From positions 1 through 64,000 of the forward strand of contig JACAES010000008.1 of assembly GCA_013388735.1 (NCBI GenBank): a stretch of DNA of 64,000 nucleotides. Reading direction: 5' to 3'. The notes beneath the pieces were generated by a model. It made no database searches. It was not told the origin of the DNA and saw only the letters and a list, made by a program, of their open reading frames with translations. Below, piece after piece: positions 8,819 to 18,607 of this stretch. The translations under genes and the position numbers were made by a program. Source of the stretch: Chloroflexota bacterium (GTDB lineage Bacteria > Chloroflexota > Anaerolineae > Aggregatilineales > Phototrophicaceae). The number at the start of each line of letters is the position of its first letter. The stretch's first letter is position 1.

Positions 8819-10680
8819 GGTAGGGTGATGGTCTGGATCAGATAGCTGTCATCGCCATTGGTGAGCTTTAGCCGCTGACCTGTGACCGGTTCGTAAAGGC
8901 CGATGCGGACATCATATACCCCTGGTGGAACGTTGTGCAGGGGGAGCATATAAATATCCCGGTAAATGGCCGCGAGTGTCCATTCGGTGGTGCTGACGCG
9001 GCCATTTTGTGGATAGCGATCATCCTGCGACCAGATGGGATTTCCTGTAGTCAGATTAAACGGGCCTTGCAGATGGACGAAAACTTTATATGGGGCTTGT
9101 GTCAGGTTGAGTGGACGCCAGTAAACCCAGACTGTAAGCTGGTTCGTTGGTTCTGCTGGCAGCAGAACGTGGGCATCCAGTAGTTCGATAGTGTCCTGGA
9201 AGCGCGCTAAAGGTTGGCGGCTGGCAATTTCGTCTGTGCTGATTATCCAGGGCATGTATTGCTGAACGGCCAGCCCGGAGACATTGGTCTGGCGGACAAG
9301 CTGGAGATTGTTGGTTGCCCAGTTTTCAACAACGCCTGCATTCGGCCAATCGGGAAAGGTCTGGCCGACGAGCCAGATAGAGTGGTAACGCGCCGTATTC
9401 GCCTCCAGTGCAGCGATAATGTCTGATGGCGGCTGCGAAGGGCTGGCGGGCAATGCTGTTTCATCGGCAGGGGCGCGATAATAATAGCCGAAAGCAGCAT
9501 CGGCGGAGAGCTGAATGACCAGGTCGTTTGGGGATGCCCGTGCTTCGAGATAGGAAGATAAATCCGGCCAGCTCTTTGATTTCGCGTAGTCATCAACAAA
9601 AAAGTAACCATACAGAGAAAACAAAGTTACTAAAGCCCAAAGACAGAATATGCCTAATCTGAACAGATAACTTCTGACATTTACTACCACAGAAGCCAGA
9701 AGAAGAATAAGAAATGGCGTCACCGACAGCACATAACGAGGAGCAAACACATTAAGACAAAGGGATACCAAAGATAGAAAAAGGAGAGGCAGAAAGGTAA
9801 GCAGACCTAAAAAAACTGCCGTCTGCCTGTATTTTTGCCATACAATAAACATACCAAAAAGCAAAATACCGCACAGCAGAATCCAGCTAATCGAGCGTAA
9901 CTCTACCGGAAGTGTTGTTCCCCACGCTAAAACTGGAACAAACTCAGTCAGCAGACGAGAAACATCCAGACCTCCACCTGTCGTTCCCCCATATGATCCG
10001 GTCATTAGAAGAGAACCCTGAAGCAGAAGAAACGAGACTAATGAAATTAACAGCACCAGCGCAGTTGTAAAAACAAAATAAGATTGTTTTTGTAGTTTAT
10101 GACGATATACCAGCACGACATAAACAAGCATCGCAGCCAGAGTAAATAAATCGAGGTAAAAGATTGATATTGTCAGAAGTGCTGCCAGACCATAAACAAT
10201 GTAATCAGCAAGCCTCTTCCTCTCCAACGCTCGCAGACCAGCCCAGACGGCCAGGGTACTCAACGACACCCAGATAGCGTAGTTACGAGCATCCTGGGAA
10301 TGCCATATCAAATATGGATGCACTGCCCAGAAGAAAGCCGCCAGCAGACCTTCTCTCCATCCCAGCAGTTTCCGTCCCAGAACATATACTGCCGGTATCC
10401 CCAGCACATTGACCAATGCCGGGAGTAGCCTTGCAGCAAATTCACTTGTGCCAGCCAGCAAACCCCATGCTCGGAACAATGCATAAGTCAGGAACGGGTG
10501 CGGTTCAATAGCCGCAATCTGTGTCAGAGATTGTGACAGGGGAAGTGACATCCAGTTTTGAACAGTGAAGGCTTCATCTCCCCGGAAGGGTACTGTATCC
10601 AGACGATAGAGGCGTAAGAAAAAACCAACTGTGGTTATGATTACAACCACAGCTGTTATATGTCTTCCTGCCATCGTCAA
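8815..10680 (-). CDS. GT39/PMT-like glycosyltransferase family membrane protein
   Basis: FFLRLYRLDTVPFRGDEAFTVQNW...EPHPFLTYALFRAWGLLAGTSEFAARLLPAL, multi-TM, C-terminal soluble domain. Confidence 0.85.
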   Translation of the reverse strand: MTMAGRHITAVVVIITTVGFFLRLYRLDTVPFRGDEAFTVQNWMSLPLSQSLTQIAAIEPHPFLTYALFRAWGLLAGTSEFAARLLPALVNVLGIPAVYVLGRKLLGWREGLLAAFFWAVHPYLIWHSQDARNYAIWVSLSTLAVWAGLRALERKRLADYIVYGLAALLTISIFYLDLFTLAAMLVYVVLVYRHKLQKQSYFVFTTALVLLISLVSFLLLQGSLLMTGSYGGTTGGGLDVSRLLTEFVPVLAWGTTLPVELRSISWILLCGILLFGMFIVWQKYRQTAVFLGLLTFLPLLFLSLVSLCLNVFAPRYVLSVTPFLILLLASVVVNVRSYLFRLGIFCLWALVTLFSLYGYFFVDDYAKSKSWPDLSSYLEARASPNDLVIQLSADAAFGYYYRAPADETALPASPSQPPSDIIAALEANTARYHSIWLVGQTFPDWPNAGVVENWATNNLQLVRQTNVSGLAVQQYMPWIISTDEIASRQPLARFQDTIELLDAHVLLPAEPTNQLTVWVYWRPLNLTQAPYKVFVHLQGPFNLTTGNPIWSQDDRYPQNGRVSTTEWTLAAIYRDIYMLPLHNVPPGVYDVRIGLYEPVTGQRLKLTNGDDSYLIQTITLP

Positions 10681-11507
10681 CGGCCTGAGCGTAATATTAT
10701 TCTATCAAGAGCTTCGGCAAGCTCCTCAGGAGAAATCCTGCCATTATCGCATGAAGTATCCACAGCTTTACCAGGTTTCGCTTTCTTTCGTGCTTTCGCA
10801 TCAATATTTTCCTGAGGAGCTTGCCTGCGTGCGTAGTCACGCATGTAATCACGCAGGTTAGGATCGCGCTTGCTATCTGCATAAAGCACCGGCACAGTTG
10901 ACTCAATAATCTCAACACGCGCGCGCGGGCTGACGAAGATTATGAGCGGCTGAACCTGAATATCAGCAGCCGTCTCGCCCAGCAGGGTTTTTACATGCGC
11001 CGCCGCGCGCAGCGATTCCTCGGTGGGATTACCTATATCGTCACGGCGGAACAGGCGCATCAACCAGCGTAATGCGCCACCGGGTGTTTGCCAGCGATCA
11101 CCATCCACCATGAAGTAACCATCCTGATAGCGCGTAATCATAGCAAAAACGCCTGAGGGTGTAATCAACACATGACGCGCCGGGAAGTGATAATAGTTGT
11201 ACAGGACGCTGCGTTTGTTGACCCCCTTCAGACCTTCGCGGATTACTTCCTCCGGTCGAGGCTTACGAACCCAGAGGTTTGTCATGCGCACCGAGACCAA
11301 GGTGCTAATAAAGCCGACCGGCAAGACAATCCATGGCAGAATAAAAGCAGCTATCAGCGAGACATTATCCATGTCCGCAGATGGATTCATTAACTGAGAA
11401 TTAGCGACAACAAAACCGGCGATCAAAACCGCCATACTGAAAAAGAACAGAAAGTTCGCCAGACGGCGGTTACGGCGAACTAACTTCCAGTTTGTCTCAA
11501 CACGCAT
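10677..11507 (-). CDS. NERD-domain-like membrane-anchored protein
   Basis: Two TM helices, then GVNKRSVLYNYYHFPARHVLITPSGVFAMITRYQDG, typical of NERD domains; ATG overlaps the 10680 gene. Confidence 0.6.
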   Translation of the reverse strand: MRVETNWKLVRRNRRLANFLFFFSMAVLIAGFVVANSQLMNPSADMDNVSLIAAFILPWIVLPVGFISTLVSVRMTNLWVRKPRPEEVIREGLKGVNKRSVLYNYYHFPARHVLITPSGVFAMITRYQDGYFMVDGDRWQTPGGALRWLMRLFRRDDIGNPTEESLRAAAHVKTLLGETAADIQVQPLIIFVSPRARVEIIESTVPVLYADSKRDPNLRDYMRDYARRQAPQENIDAKARKKAKPGKAVDTSCDNGRISPEELAEALDRIILRSGR

Positions 11508-11524
11508 AATGATAGTCCTTCAGG

Positions 11525-12649
11525 TCACGGCTTTGGTGTAGCAGTTGGGGTAGGCGTCGGCGTCTCTACACCCGGAATAAAGTACGACAGATTTCCTCCC
11601 TGCCAGAGCTCGACACAAATAAAATTGCCAACCCGGAGCGTCGGCAGCAGTTCCCATCTTCGCGGCGCACCATAAGCGGCTCCAACTACCGCAACATCAA
11701 TATCCGGTGAACTGGCCTGGATACAATGAGTCACCGGCTGAGGGAGCCTACCGGTAATGACACCATTTGCATCAAAGAACATCAGGTCGTAGAGAAGCTG
11801 CTTGCGTGAAAACCCCGAAGGCGAGGGCGGCGCATAACCCGGCCAGATTGCCTGACAGGTGATATTCAGCTCCCCTCGAAAGGTGATTTTAATATCTGCA
11901 TCATCTTTATAAAGCGTTTCGCAGGCAGGAGAATACGGCCCCAACACGCTCAAGTCCACGCTCTCCACCGGGATAATCTGGGTAACCACCGGCCCAGGCG
12001 TCCCCGGCAGAGGAGTTACACCCGGCGTAACCGTCTGCGGCGTACCCGTCACAACACTGCTGATTTCGCCGGTGATACGGGCGATCCCACCCATATTGAT
12101 ATTCACCGGCGCAGTGCCATCTGCCGGCCCCAACACCTGAGCAGAAGCCAGACTTGCCACATCAAAACGACCACCCGGCGTCCATGCCCAGTAGGTCAGC
12201 ACCGACGTACCGGACTTGTCCGCCAGAAAAACAAAATCCACCGGCAGGTAAAAGCCTATCCAGATCACCGGCTGCGTAATCGAAACAGGTGTCGGGAAGG
12301 TCACGGTAAACACACCCGACTGATTAATTACAACCTGAGTGCGCCCCACCAATGCCGCATCAACCGGCGAGCCGCCATTCGCATCCTGATAGACGACAAC
12401 CTCCACTGTAGCCCCAGGGACAGCCATCTCCACCGACAGACTCACGCGATCAATCACCGCCGGAAGCGCGAGGTTCAGGGGCGTGAGATCAAAACCATTC
12501 ATTACCAACGTTGGCTCACCCGTGATGAACCAGGTCGCGCTTTCATCACCCTGATTATTTGAAAGCACGCGATCTCCTGCATCAACAAGCAGAAGTGGCA
12601 GACCCAGCATCACAACCACAACCAGCAAGAAAAGCAGCTTTTTTAACAT
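11525..12649 (-). CDS. Secreted hypothetical protein (signal peptide, beta-rich)
   Basis: Signal peptide MLKKLLFLLVVVVMLGLPLLLVDAG; start reassigned downstream of ORF-track start. Confidence 0.55.
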   Translation of the reverse strand: MLKKLLFLLVVVVMLGLPLLLVDAGDRVLSNNQGDESATWFITGEPTLVMNGFDLTPLNLALPAVIDRVSLSVEMAVPGATVEVVVYQDANGGSPVDAALVGRTQVVINQSGVFTVTFPTPVSITQPVIWIGFYLPVDFVFLADKSGTSVLTYWAWTPGGRFDVASLASAQVLGPADGTAPVNINMGGIARITGEISSVVTGTPQTVTPGVTPLPGTPGPVVTQIIPVESVDLSVLGPYSPACETLYKDDADIKITFRGELNITCQAIWPGYAPPSPSGFSRKQLLYDLMFFDANGVITGRLPQPVTHCIQASSPDIDVAVVGAAYGAPRRWELLPTLRVGNFICVELWQGGNLSYFIPGVETPTPTPTATPKP

Positions 12650-12748
12650 GATAACATCCCACGCTGAGGGATATGTCTTAACCACATCCCGCGAACCGCA
12701 GATCATTGTGTTATTGTAACGTCCAGACAAACAATCGTCTACAGACAG

Positions 12749-12776
12749 TTGCCACTTGGGGACGTGGTGCTATAAT
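12749..12776 (+). promoter_or_regulatory. Predicted sigma70-like promoter for the yajC-secD-secF operon
   Basis: TTGCCA - 16 nt - TATAAT immediately upstream of yajC. Confidence 0.5.
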
Positions 12777-12825
12777 GAGCAACCGTTCCAACCCAGAGAA
12801 TTCAGAAAGAGGAGCCAGAGCCAAC

Positions 12826-13152
12826 ATGCAGGAGTTTGCACTACTCGCATTCATCATGGCACTGGCATTAGGCGCATATTGGGCAATGGTCATCTTTCCC
12901 AAACAGCGCACATTTGAAAAACGCCAGCGTTACATCCGAAACCTTAGTGTCGGGAGCGAAGTCATTACCTATGGAGGCATCATCGGCAAGATCGTCTCCA
13001 TTGACGCCGACGAAGGCATCGTCCACGTTGAAATTGCCGACGGCATCATTGTTCGCCTTGTGACCGCAGCTCTCGTTCAAGCATACGACCCCGAAACCCT
13101 GAAACAAGATATGCGGCTGACGACCAACGAAGAACGCCCGCCAGAGCAGTAA
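12826..13152 (+). CDS. yajC: Preprotein translocase subunit YajC
   Basis: Single TM then FPKQRTFEKRQRYIRNLSVGSEVITYGGIIGKIVSIDADEGIVHVEIADGIIVRLV; followed by secD/secF. Confidence 0.9.
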   Translation: MQEFALLAFIMALALGAYWAMVIFPKQRTFEKRQRYIRNLSVGSEVITYGGIIGKIVSIDADEGIVHVEIADGIIVRLVTAALVQAYDPETLKQDMRLTTNEERPPEQ

Positions 13153-13195
13153 ACACCGTGCCGATTTAGCATTATCAAGAAAGGATAACACCTAA

Positions 13196-14677
13196 ATGAG
13201 TAGCCATGTTCGCTGGCTCATATTCATTCTGCTGCTTGCTTTATTCTGCGTCTGGGTCGCGCTGCCCGATACCCAGGGCATTCATATTGACACCGATGGG
13301 GACGGCACAAGCGACCTCAGCCTGAATGTTCAGCAAAATCTGGGACTTGATCTGGTCGGCGGCCTGCGTGTTCTCCTACAATCACAACTGCCACCAGATG
13401 CCTTCACCCAGGAAGATCTGCGAACAACCGCCAACAACGTAACCCGGCGCGTGAATGCCTTGGGGGTAGGGGAAGCCACCGTCCAAATCCAGGGAAACAA
13501 TCGCATCCTGGTTGAACTGCCCGGCGTGCAGGACCCTCAGCAGGCCATTGATACCATACAGCGGACAGCCCTGCTGGAATTTGTGGATTTCGGTGGATTG
13601 AGCGCCCAGGCGCAGCAGCTCGTCGGGCGAAAAATCCTTACTACCGAACAGGTACTCATCCAGGAGCAGCGACAGGCCAACACGCCCGAAACCACTCTTG
13701 CCCCCAGCGCCGAGACAAGCCCTGAGAGTCCTGAGGCAGCCAACAACGGCGAGACTCCCCCCGCAGTCGAAGAACAGGCGCTGCTCAACCCGGCAACCGG
13801 ACAGCCATTCCAGACGGTTATGACCGGCGCTGGGCTGCAAGCTGCCGCCGCCGGAATAACACAGGATGGCCGCTGGGAAATCCAGTTTGAACTAACGGCG
13901 GAAGGCGGCAAAGTTTTTGGCCCCTTCACCGGGTCACGCATTGGACAGCCGCTGGCGATTGTTCTGGACGGCATTGTTTTGTCCGCGCCCAGCATTCAGG
14001 CGCAACTGGATACCGGCGGCGTTATCACCGGAAGTTTCACCGAGCAGGAAGCTAAAACCCTGGCGCTGCAACTGCGGTCGGGCGCGCTGCCCATCCCGCT
14101 GGAAGTTATCAGCAGTGAAACCGTCGGCGCGACACTCGGCCAGGAATCCGTCAACCTGAGCATCCGCGCCGGTGTTATCGGCGTGTTCATCATCCTCGCA
14201 TTTATGACGATCAACTATCGCGTACCGGGGGCCGCTGCCAGCCTGGCACTGCTGGTGTTCATCCTGCTGAATATGGCGCTGTTCAAACTAATTCCCATCA
14301 CCCTGACACTGCCCGCTATCGTCGGTTTTCTGATCTCAATCGGTTCGGCAGTTGACGGTAACATCCTGATCTTCGAGCGGCTGCGTGAAGAACTACGGGC
14401 CAATAAGGATATAGACGCCGCCGTTACGGAGGGGTTCGCCAGAGCGTGGAATTCCATCCGAGACTCCAACATCTCGACAATCCTCATCAGCGGCGTGCTT
14501 TTCCTTTTCGGCCAAACGCCGGGTGCAAGCGTCGTCAGCGGATTCGCCGTTACACTGGCACTCGGTTTGATGCTTAACCTTTTCACCGCCATCATCGTGA
14601 CCAGAACGTTCCTGTATGTTCTGCTCGCTATCTTCAAAAAACCTGCCGAAACCCGTAAATGGTTAATGGGCATCTAA
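13196..14677 (+). CDS. secD: Protein translocase subunit SecD
   Basis: GLDLVGGLRVLLQ; ITGSFTEQEAKTLALQLRSGALPIPLEVI; GSAVDGNILIFERLREEL. Confidence 0.97.
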   Translation: MSSHVRWLIFILLLALFCVWVALPDTQGIHIDTDGDGTSDLSLNVQQNLGLDLVGGLRVLLQSQLPPDAFTQEDLRTTANNVTRRVNALGVGEATVQIQGNNRILVELPGVQDPQQAIDTIQRTALLEFVDFGGLSAQAQQLVGRKILTTEQVLIQEQRQANTPETTLAPSAETSPESPEAANNGETPPAVEEQALLNPATGQPFQTVMTGAGLQAAAAGITQDGRWEIQFELTAEGGKVFGPFTGSRIGQPLAIVLDGIVLSAPSIQAQLDTGGVITGSFTEQEAKTLALQLRSGALPIPLEVISSETVGATLGQESVNLSIRAGVIGVFIILAFMTINYRVPGAAASLALLVFILLNMALFKLIPITLTLPAIVGFLISIGSAVDGNILIFERLREELRANKDIDAAVTEGFARAWNSIRDSNISTILISGVLFLFGQTPGASVVSGFAVTLALGLMLNLFTAIIVTRTFLYVLLAIFKKPAETRKWLMGI

Positions 14678-14697
14678 ACCTGAAGGAGCATTAAACG

Positions 14698-15654
14698 ATG
14701 TTCACCATCGTGGAAAAACGCCGTTGGTACTTCCTGTTTTCGTCACTTATCATCATCCCTGGCATCATTATTATGATCTACTCGGTTGCGACAACCGGAC
14801 GGTTATTCCGGCTGAGTATTGACTTTGAAGGTGGCAGTATTTTTGAACTGCGTTTCACCGAGGCCGGCGCCGACGAATCCGGCCTGCGCGCCGTTTTCAC
14901 CGAATTCGGGGATGACAACCCTCTGATTCAGCAGCTTGGGCAGGCCGGCGAATATCGGTGGTCGGTGCGCACGGGCTTCCACAGCGAAACAGAAACCCGC
15001 CAGATTCAGGAGCGACTGGATATTTTAGCGCCGCTTGATCGTGACGCGCTGCGGGTCGAAAATGTTTCGGCAACCATCGGGCAGGAAGTTACCCAGGCGG
15101 CTTTCGTAGCCGTGCTGGTGGCGGCTGTGATCGTCACCGGTTTCATCATCCTGGCTTTCCGGCAGGTGCCGGACGCATTTCGATATGGCGTGTGCGCTAT
15201 TCTCGCTATGCTGCACGATGTTCTGATTGTGTCTGCGATCATGTCCCTGATGGGGCTTCTTTTCGGGTGGGAAGTAGATGCGCTGTTTTTAACCGCTGTG
15301 CTGATGATCGTTGGGTTTTCCGTCCAGGATACGATTGTGTTATTTGACCGCATCCGCGAGAACATTCCCAAGTTCCTGGGCGAGCCGTATGAGACAATCG
15401 TCAACCGCAGCATCCTGGAAACCATTCACCGCTCTCTGACAACTCAGATCAACGTCTTTTTCGTCATCATCGCCATTATGCTTTTCGGCGGCGAGAGCAT
15501 CAAGCAGTTCGTCTTTATCCTGTTTGCCGGGCTGCTCGCGGGGTCATATTCATCCATCTTCATCGCCGTTCCATTACTGGTGTCCTGGGAAAAAGGCGAG
15601 ATTCCGTTCGTCAACCGCCGGCGTGATCTGCAAACTGCCGAAGCCGAGATATAA
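14698..15654 (+). CDS. secF: Protein translocase subunit SecF
   Basis: SIDFEGGSIFELRF; VGFSVQDTIVLFDRIREN; follows secD. Confidence 0.97.
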   Translation: MFTIVEKRRWYFLFSSLIIIPGIIIMIYSVATTGRLFRLSIDFEGGSIFELRFTEAGADESGLRAVFTEFGDDNPLIQQLGQAGEYRWSVRTGFHSETETRQIQERLDILAPLDRDALRVENVSATIGQEVTQAAFVAVLVAAVIVTGFIILAFRQVPDAFRYGVCAILAMLHDVLIVSAIMSLMGLLFGWEVDALFLTAVLMIVGFSVQDTIVLFDRIRENIPKFLGEPYETIVNRSILETIHRSLTTQINVFFVIIAIMLFGGESIKQFVFILFAGLLAGSYSSIFIAVPLLVSWEKGEIPFVNRRRDLQTAEAEI

Positions 15655-15657
15655 GCG

Positions 15658-16611
15658 ATGATGCGCGCACTGGTTTGCAACAATCACCAGATCAGCCTGC
15701 ATACCCTCGCTGCACTTCCCGAACCGCGAGAAGGGGAGGCGCTGCTCAAAATCAGACAGGCGGGCATCTGCAACACCGATCTGGAATTGATCGCCGGCAT
15801 GTACGGATTTTCCGGCATTCCGGGGCATGAGTTTGTCGCCGAGGTCGAACAGGGGCCGCCGCACCTCATCGGGAAGAGGGTGGTCGGCGAAATCAATATT
15901 GCCTGTGGCGGGTGTGACTTCTGCCAGCGCGGCATTCCCAGCCAGTGCCGCAATCGAAGAACGGTCGGCATCCGGCAGCATCCCGGCGCGTTTGCCGACT
16001 ATCTGGCGCTGACCGTACAAAATCTGCATGTCATCCCGGATACAGTCACAGATGACCAGGCTGTTTTTATCGAGCCGCTGGCTGCCGCCCTGCAAGTAAC
16101 CGAGCTGGCGCATATCTCACCGGATAATCGGATTGGCGTCATCGGCTTGGGCAAGCTGGGGCTACTGATAGTCCAGGTGCTTCAACTGACCGGCGCAGAC
16201 GTGATCGGCATTACCCGGAGAGAATCTCAAAAACGACTGCTGGATAAGTGGGGAATATCGGCTGCTGCATATGCGGAGATTCCCGCAGAAAGCCTTCATG
16301 TAGTCGTGGACTGTACCGGGCAGGCGCAGGGTTTTGAGGATGCTCTCAGACTGATCGAACCACGCGGCACGCTGATTCTCAAAAGCACCTATCATGATCT
16401 GCCACGGGCCGACCTAACGCAGCTGGTTGTCCGCGAGATTAACGTAATTGGCAGCCGGTGTGGTCCCTTTGAGAGTGCTATACGCCTGCTCAAACAGGGG
16501 CTGGTAGATGTAACAGCGTTGATCGAAGCGCGATATCCATTTGATTCGATCATCGAGGCTTTAGAAAGGGCGGCACAACCTGGAGCGTTAAAGGTTTTGC
16601 TCGATTTCTAG
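15658..16611 (+). CDS. Zinc-dependent alcohol dehydrogenase-like (MDR superfamily)
   Basis: ICNTDLELIAGMYGFSGIPGHEFVAEV; CGGCDFCQRGIPSQC structural-zinc motif; IGVIGLGKLGLLIVQVLQ Rossmann motif. Confidence 0.88.
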   Translation: MMRALVCNNHQISLHTLAALPEPREGEALLKIRQAGICNTDLELIAGMYGFSGIPGHEFVAEVEQGPPHLIGKRVVGEINIACGGCDFCQRGIPSQCRNRRTVGIRQHPGAFADYLALTVQNLHVIPDTVTDDQAVFIEPLAAALQVTELAHISPDNRIGVIGLGKLGLLIVQVLQLTGADVIGITRRESQKRLLDKWGISAAAYAEIPAESLHVVVDCTGQAQGFEDALRLIEPRGTLILKSTYHDLPRADLTQLVVREINVIGSRCGPFESAIRLLKQGLVDVTALIEARYPFDSIIEALERAAQPGALKVLLDF

Positions 16612-17822
16612 CGCGTAGCAAGCGGGAGCGTGATAAAGAAGGTTGACCCGACGTTTGCTTCACTCTCCAGGGTGATCTGACCACCGTGCGCTTCGACGAT
16701 GTGCTTGGCAATCGCTAAACCTAAACCCGTACCCTGCGTGAACCCCGCAGTATCGGCCACCCGGAAGAACTTCTCAAACATGTGTTTCTGATGCTCTTTG
16801 GAAATACCGAAACCAGTATCACTGACAGCAATCTGCACAAACGGTTTATCCTGACCTTCTGCTTCACGGGCAGAGACGGTGATATGTCCTTTCTCACGAT
16901 TGTATTTAATCGCGTTTGTCAGCAGGTTCAGTAAAACCTGTTTAACTTTGCCTCGGTCTGCCGCAACTGTGTATCGCTCCGACTTGACTGCGACCGATAT
17001 ACTCTTATTATTCGCCTGAGGCAAAACAACTTCCACGCTCTCCGTCAGCAGTTCGCGCAGATCAAAGCGAGTAATGTCAAGCCGCGTGCGGCCTGATTCC
17101 AGGCGTGCCAGATCCAAAAACTCGCTGGTCAGGCGAATCAGGCGCTCGGTTTCACTCTGCATGGTTGTAACGATGTCTCGACTGCGATCTATAGGCAGGT
17201 CTGGTCGCAGCAGCAGTACCGTGCTGGCTTTTAAAGCCGCCAGTGGAGTGCGGAGTTCATGCACCATCTCCGCAATAAAGTCACTTTGCTGGAACAGACG
17301 CGCGTTCTCAATCGCAATAGCCGCCTGGCTGGCAAGCACGGTCAGGGTCGTTATGTCATCCTCATCGAACTTCTCAGTGCCGAGCCTGTTGACGGCCTGC
17401 AAACAGCCGATCACCTTCTTGTGCGTGCGCATGGGGACACCCAATAGATTGCGCGTGTGAAACTCGATGGTATCATCCACGCTTCGGCTCCAACCAGGCT
17501 CTTTGCTCACATCTTCAATTACACGCGGTTCACCATGCGTCACGATCCATCCAGCGATGCTGCCCTCCATCGGCACGACGATTTTTTCAATCTCGTGCGG
17601 ATTGATGTTTGAGGCAATCTCAAAACGCAGCTCGCCGGTAGCCGGATCAATCAACAGGATCGAAGCCGCCTCTGTATTGGTCAGCTCCTTAGCGGCTGAA
17701 ACGATTTTACGCAGCAGCGACGCCAGGTCGAGCGTGGAATTAAGCTGCATACTGATGTCCATCAGGCGCTCGTACCGAGCCAGCATGGACGCAGTGTGAT
17801 TGCTATCGGCAGCAACGTTCAT
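16608..17822 (-). CDS. GAF-domain sensor histidine kinase
   Basis: GAF region; H-box MVHELRTPLAALKAST; DTGFGISKEHQKHMFEKFFRV; GTGLGLAIAKHIVEAHGG. Confidence 0.93.
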   Translation of the reverse strand: MNVAADSNHTASMLARYERLMDISMQLNSTLDLASLLRKIVSAAKELTNTEAASILLIDPATGELRFEIASNINPHEIEKIVVPMEGSIAGWIVTHGEPRVIEDVSKEPGWSRSVDDTIEFHTRNLLGVPMRTHKKVIGCLQAVNRLGTEKFDEDDITTLTVLASQAAIAIENARLFQQSDFIAEMVHELRTPLAALKASTVLLLRPDLPIDRSRDIVTTMQSETERLIRLTSEFLDLARLESGRTRLDITRFDLRELLTESVEVVLPQANNKSISVAVKSERYTVAADRGKVKQVLLNLLTNAIKYNREKGHITVSAREAEGQDKPFVQIAVSDTGFGISKEHQKHMFEKFFRVADTAGFTQGTGLGLAIAKHIVEAHGGQITLESEANVGSTFFITLPLATR

Positions 17823-18583
17823 ACTCTGGCCTTTATATGCGCTGTAATCTGCGGAAGAACTTCAGCAGCATCACCACGAATTACGATGTGCGCCAGCGGG
17901 TCAAGCGGCGTCGGCTCCAGATTGACGATGATAATCTGTGCGCCATGCCGTTTCGCCAGAACCGGGATGTCGCTGGCCGGAGCAACCTCCAACGAGGAGC
18001 CAACAACCAGAAAAACATCGGCCTTACGCGCGGCATCCTGCGCTGCAAGCAGCTGTCGAATAGGAAGCTGCTCGCCAAAGAGAATTACATTGGGTTTGAG
18101 GACACTGCCGCATGAAGGGCAGCGCGGCACCCGGCGATCATTCAAAAACTGTGTAATCAGCGACTCTGCCGGATAAACGGCAAAACAATGAACGCAGGTT
18201 GCTTCTCGCATATGACCATGCAGTTCATAGACGACCTTATTACCGGCGCGGGTATGCAGCATATCAATATTCTGCGTAATCACGGCATTCAGTTTTCCCA
18301 GTGTTTCCAGATATACCAGAGCCTCATGAGCCGGGTTCGGTCTGGCATTAATCGTTAGGCGCGCAAGTGGATAAATCCAGGTATAAAATGCCTCTGGATT
18401 TTGGCGGAATCCATGAATGCTGGCAACCGCCATCGGATCTACATCGTTCCAGAGGCCGGAATGTGGACTTCGGAAATCCGGTATACCGGACGGCGTACTG
18501 ATGCCGGCACCCGTAAAGGCCACAACTGAATTGGACTTTCTAAGTAAATCTGCCGCCGCCTGAACCGCTTCTGAAATCATCAT
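17819..18583 (-). CDS. Sir2-family NAD-dependent protein deacylase
   Basis: VAFTGAGISTPSGIPDFRSPHSGLW; TQNIDMLHTRAG; ELHGHMREATCVHC; zinc Cys pairs CVHC / CPSC. Confidence 0.95.
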   Translation of the reverse strand: MMISEAVQAAADLLRKSNSVVAFTGAGISTPSGIPDFRSPHSGLWNDVDPMAVASIHGFRQNPEAFYTWIYPLARLTINARPNPAHEALVYLETLGKLNAVITQNIDMLHTRAGNKVVYELHGHMREATCVHCFAVYPAESLITQFLNDRRVPRCPSCGSVLKPNVILFGEQLPIRQLLAAQDAARKADVFLVVGSSLEVAPASDIPVLAKRHGAQIIIVNLEPTPLDPLAHIVIRGDAAEVLPQITAHIKARV

Positions 18584-18607
18584 AATTTCTTAGAATCATA
18601 TTAGCTA

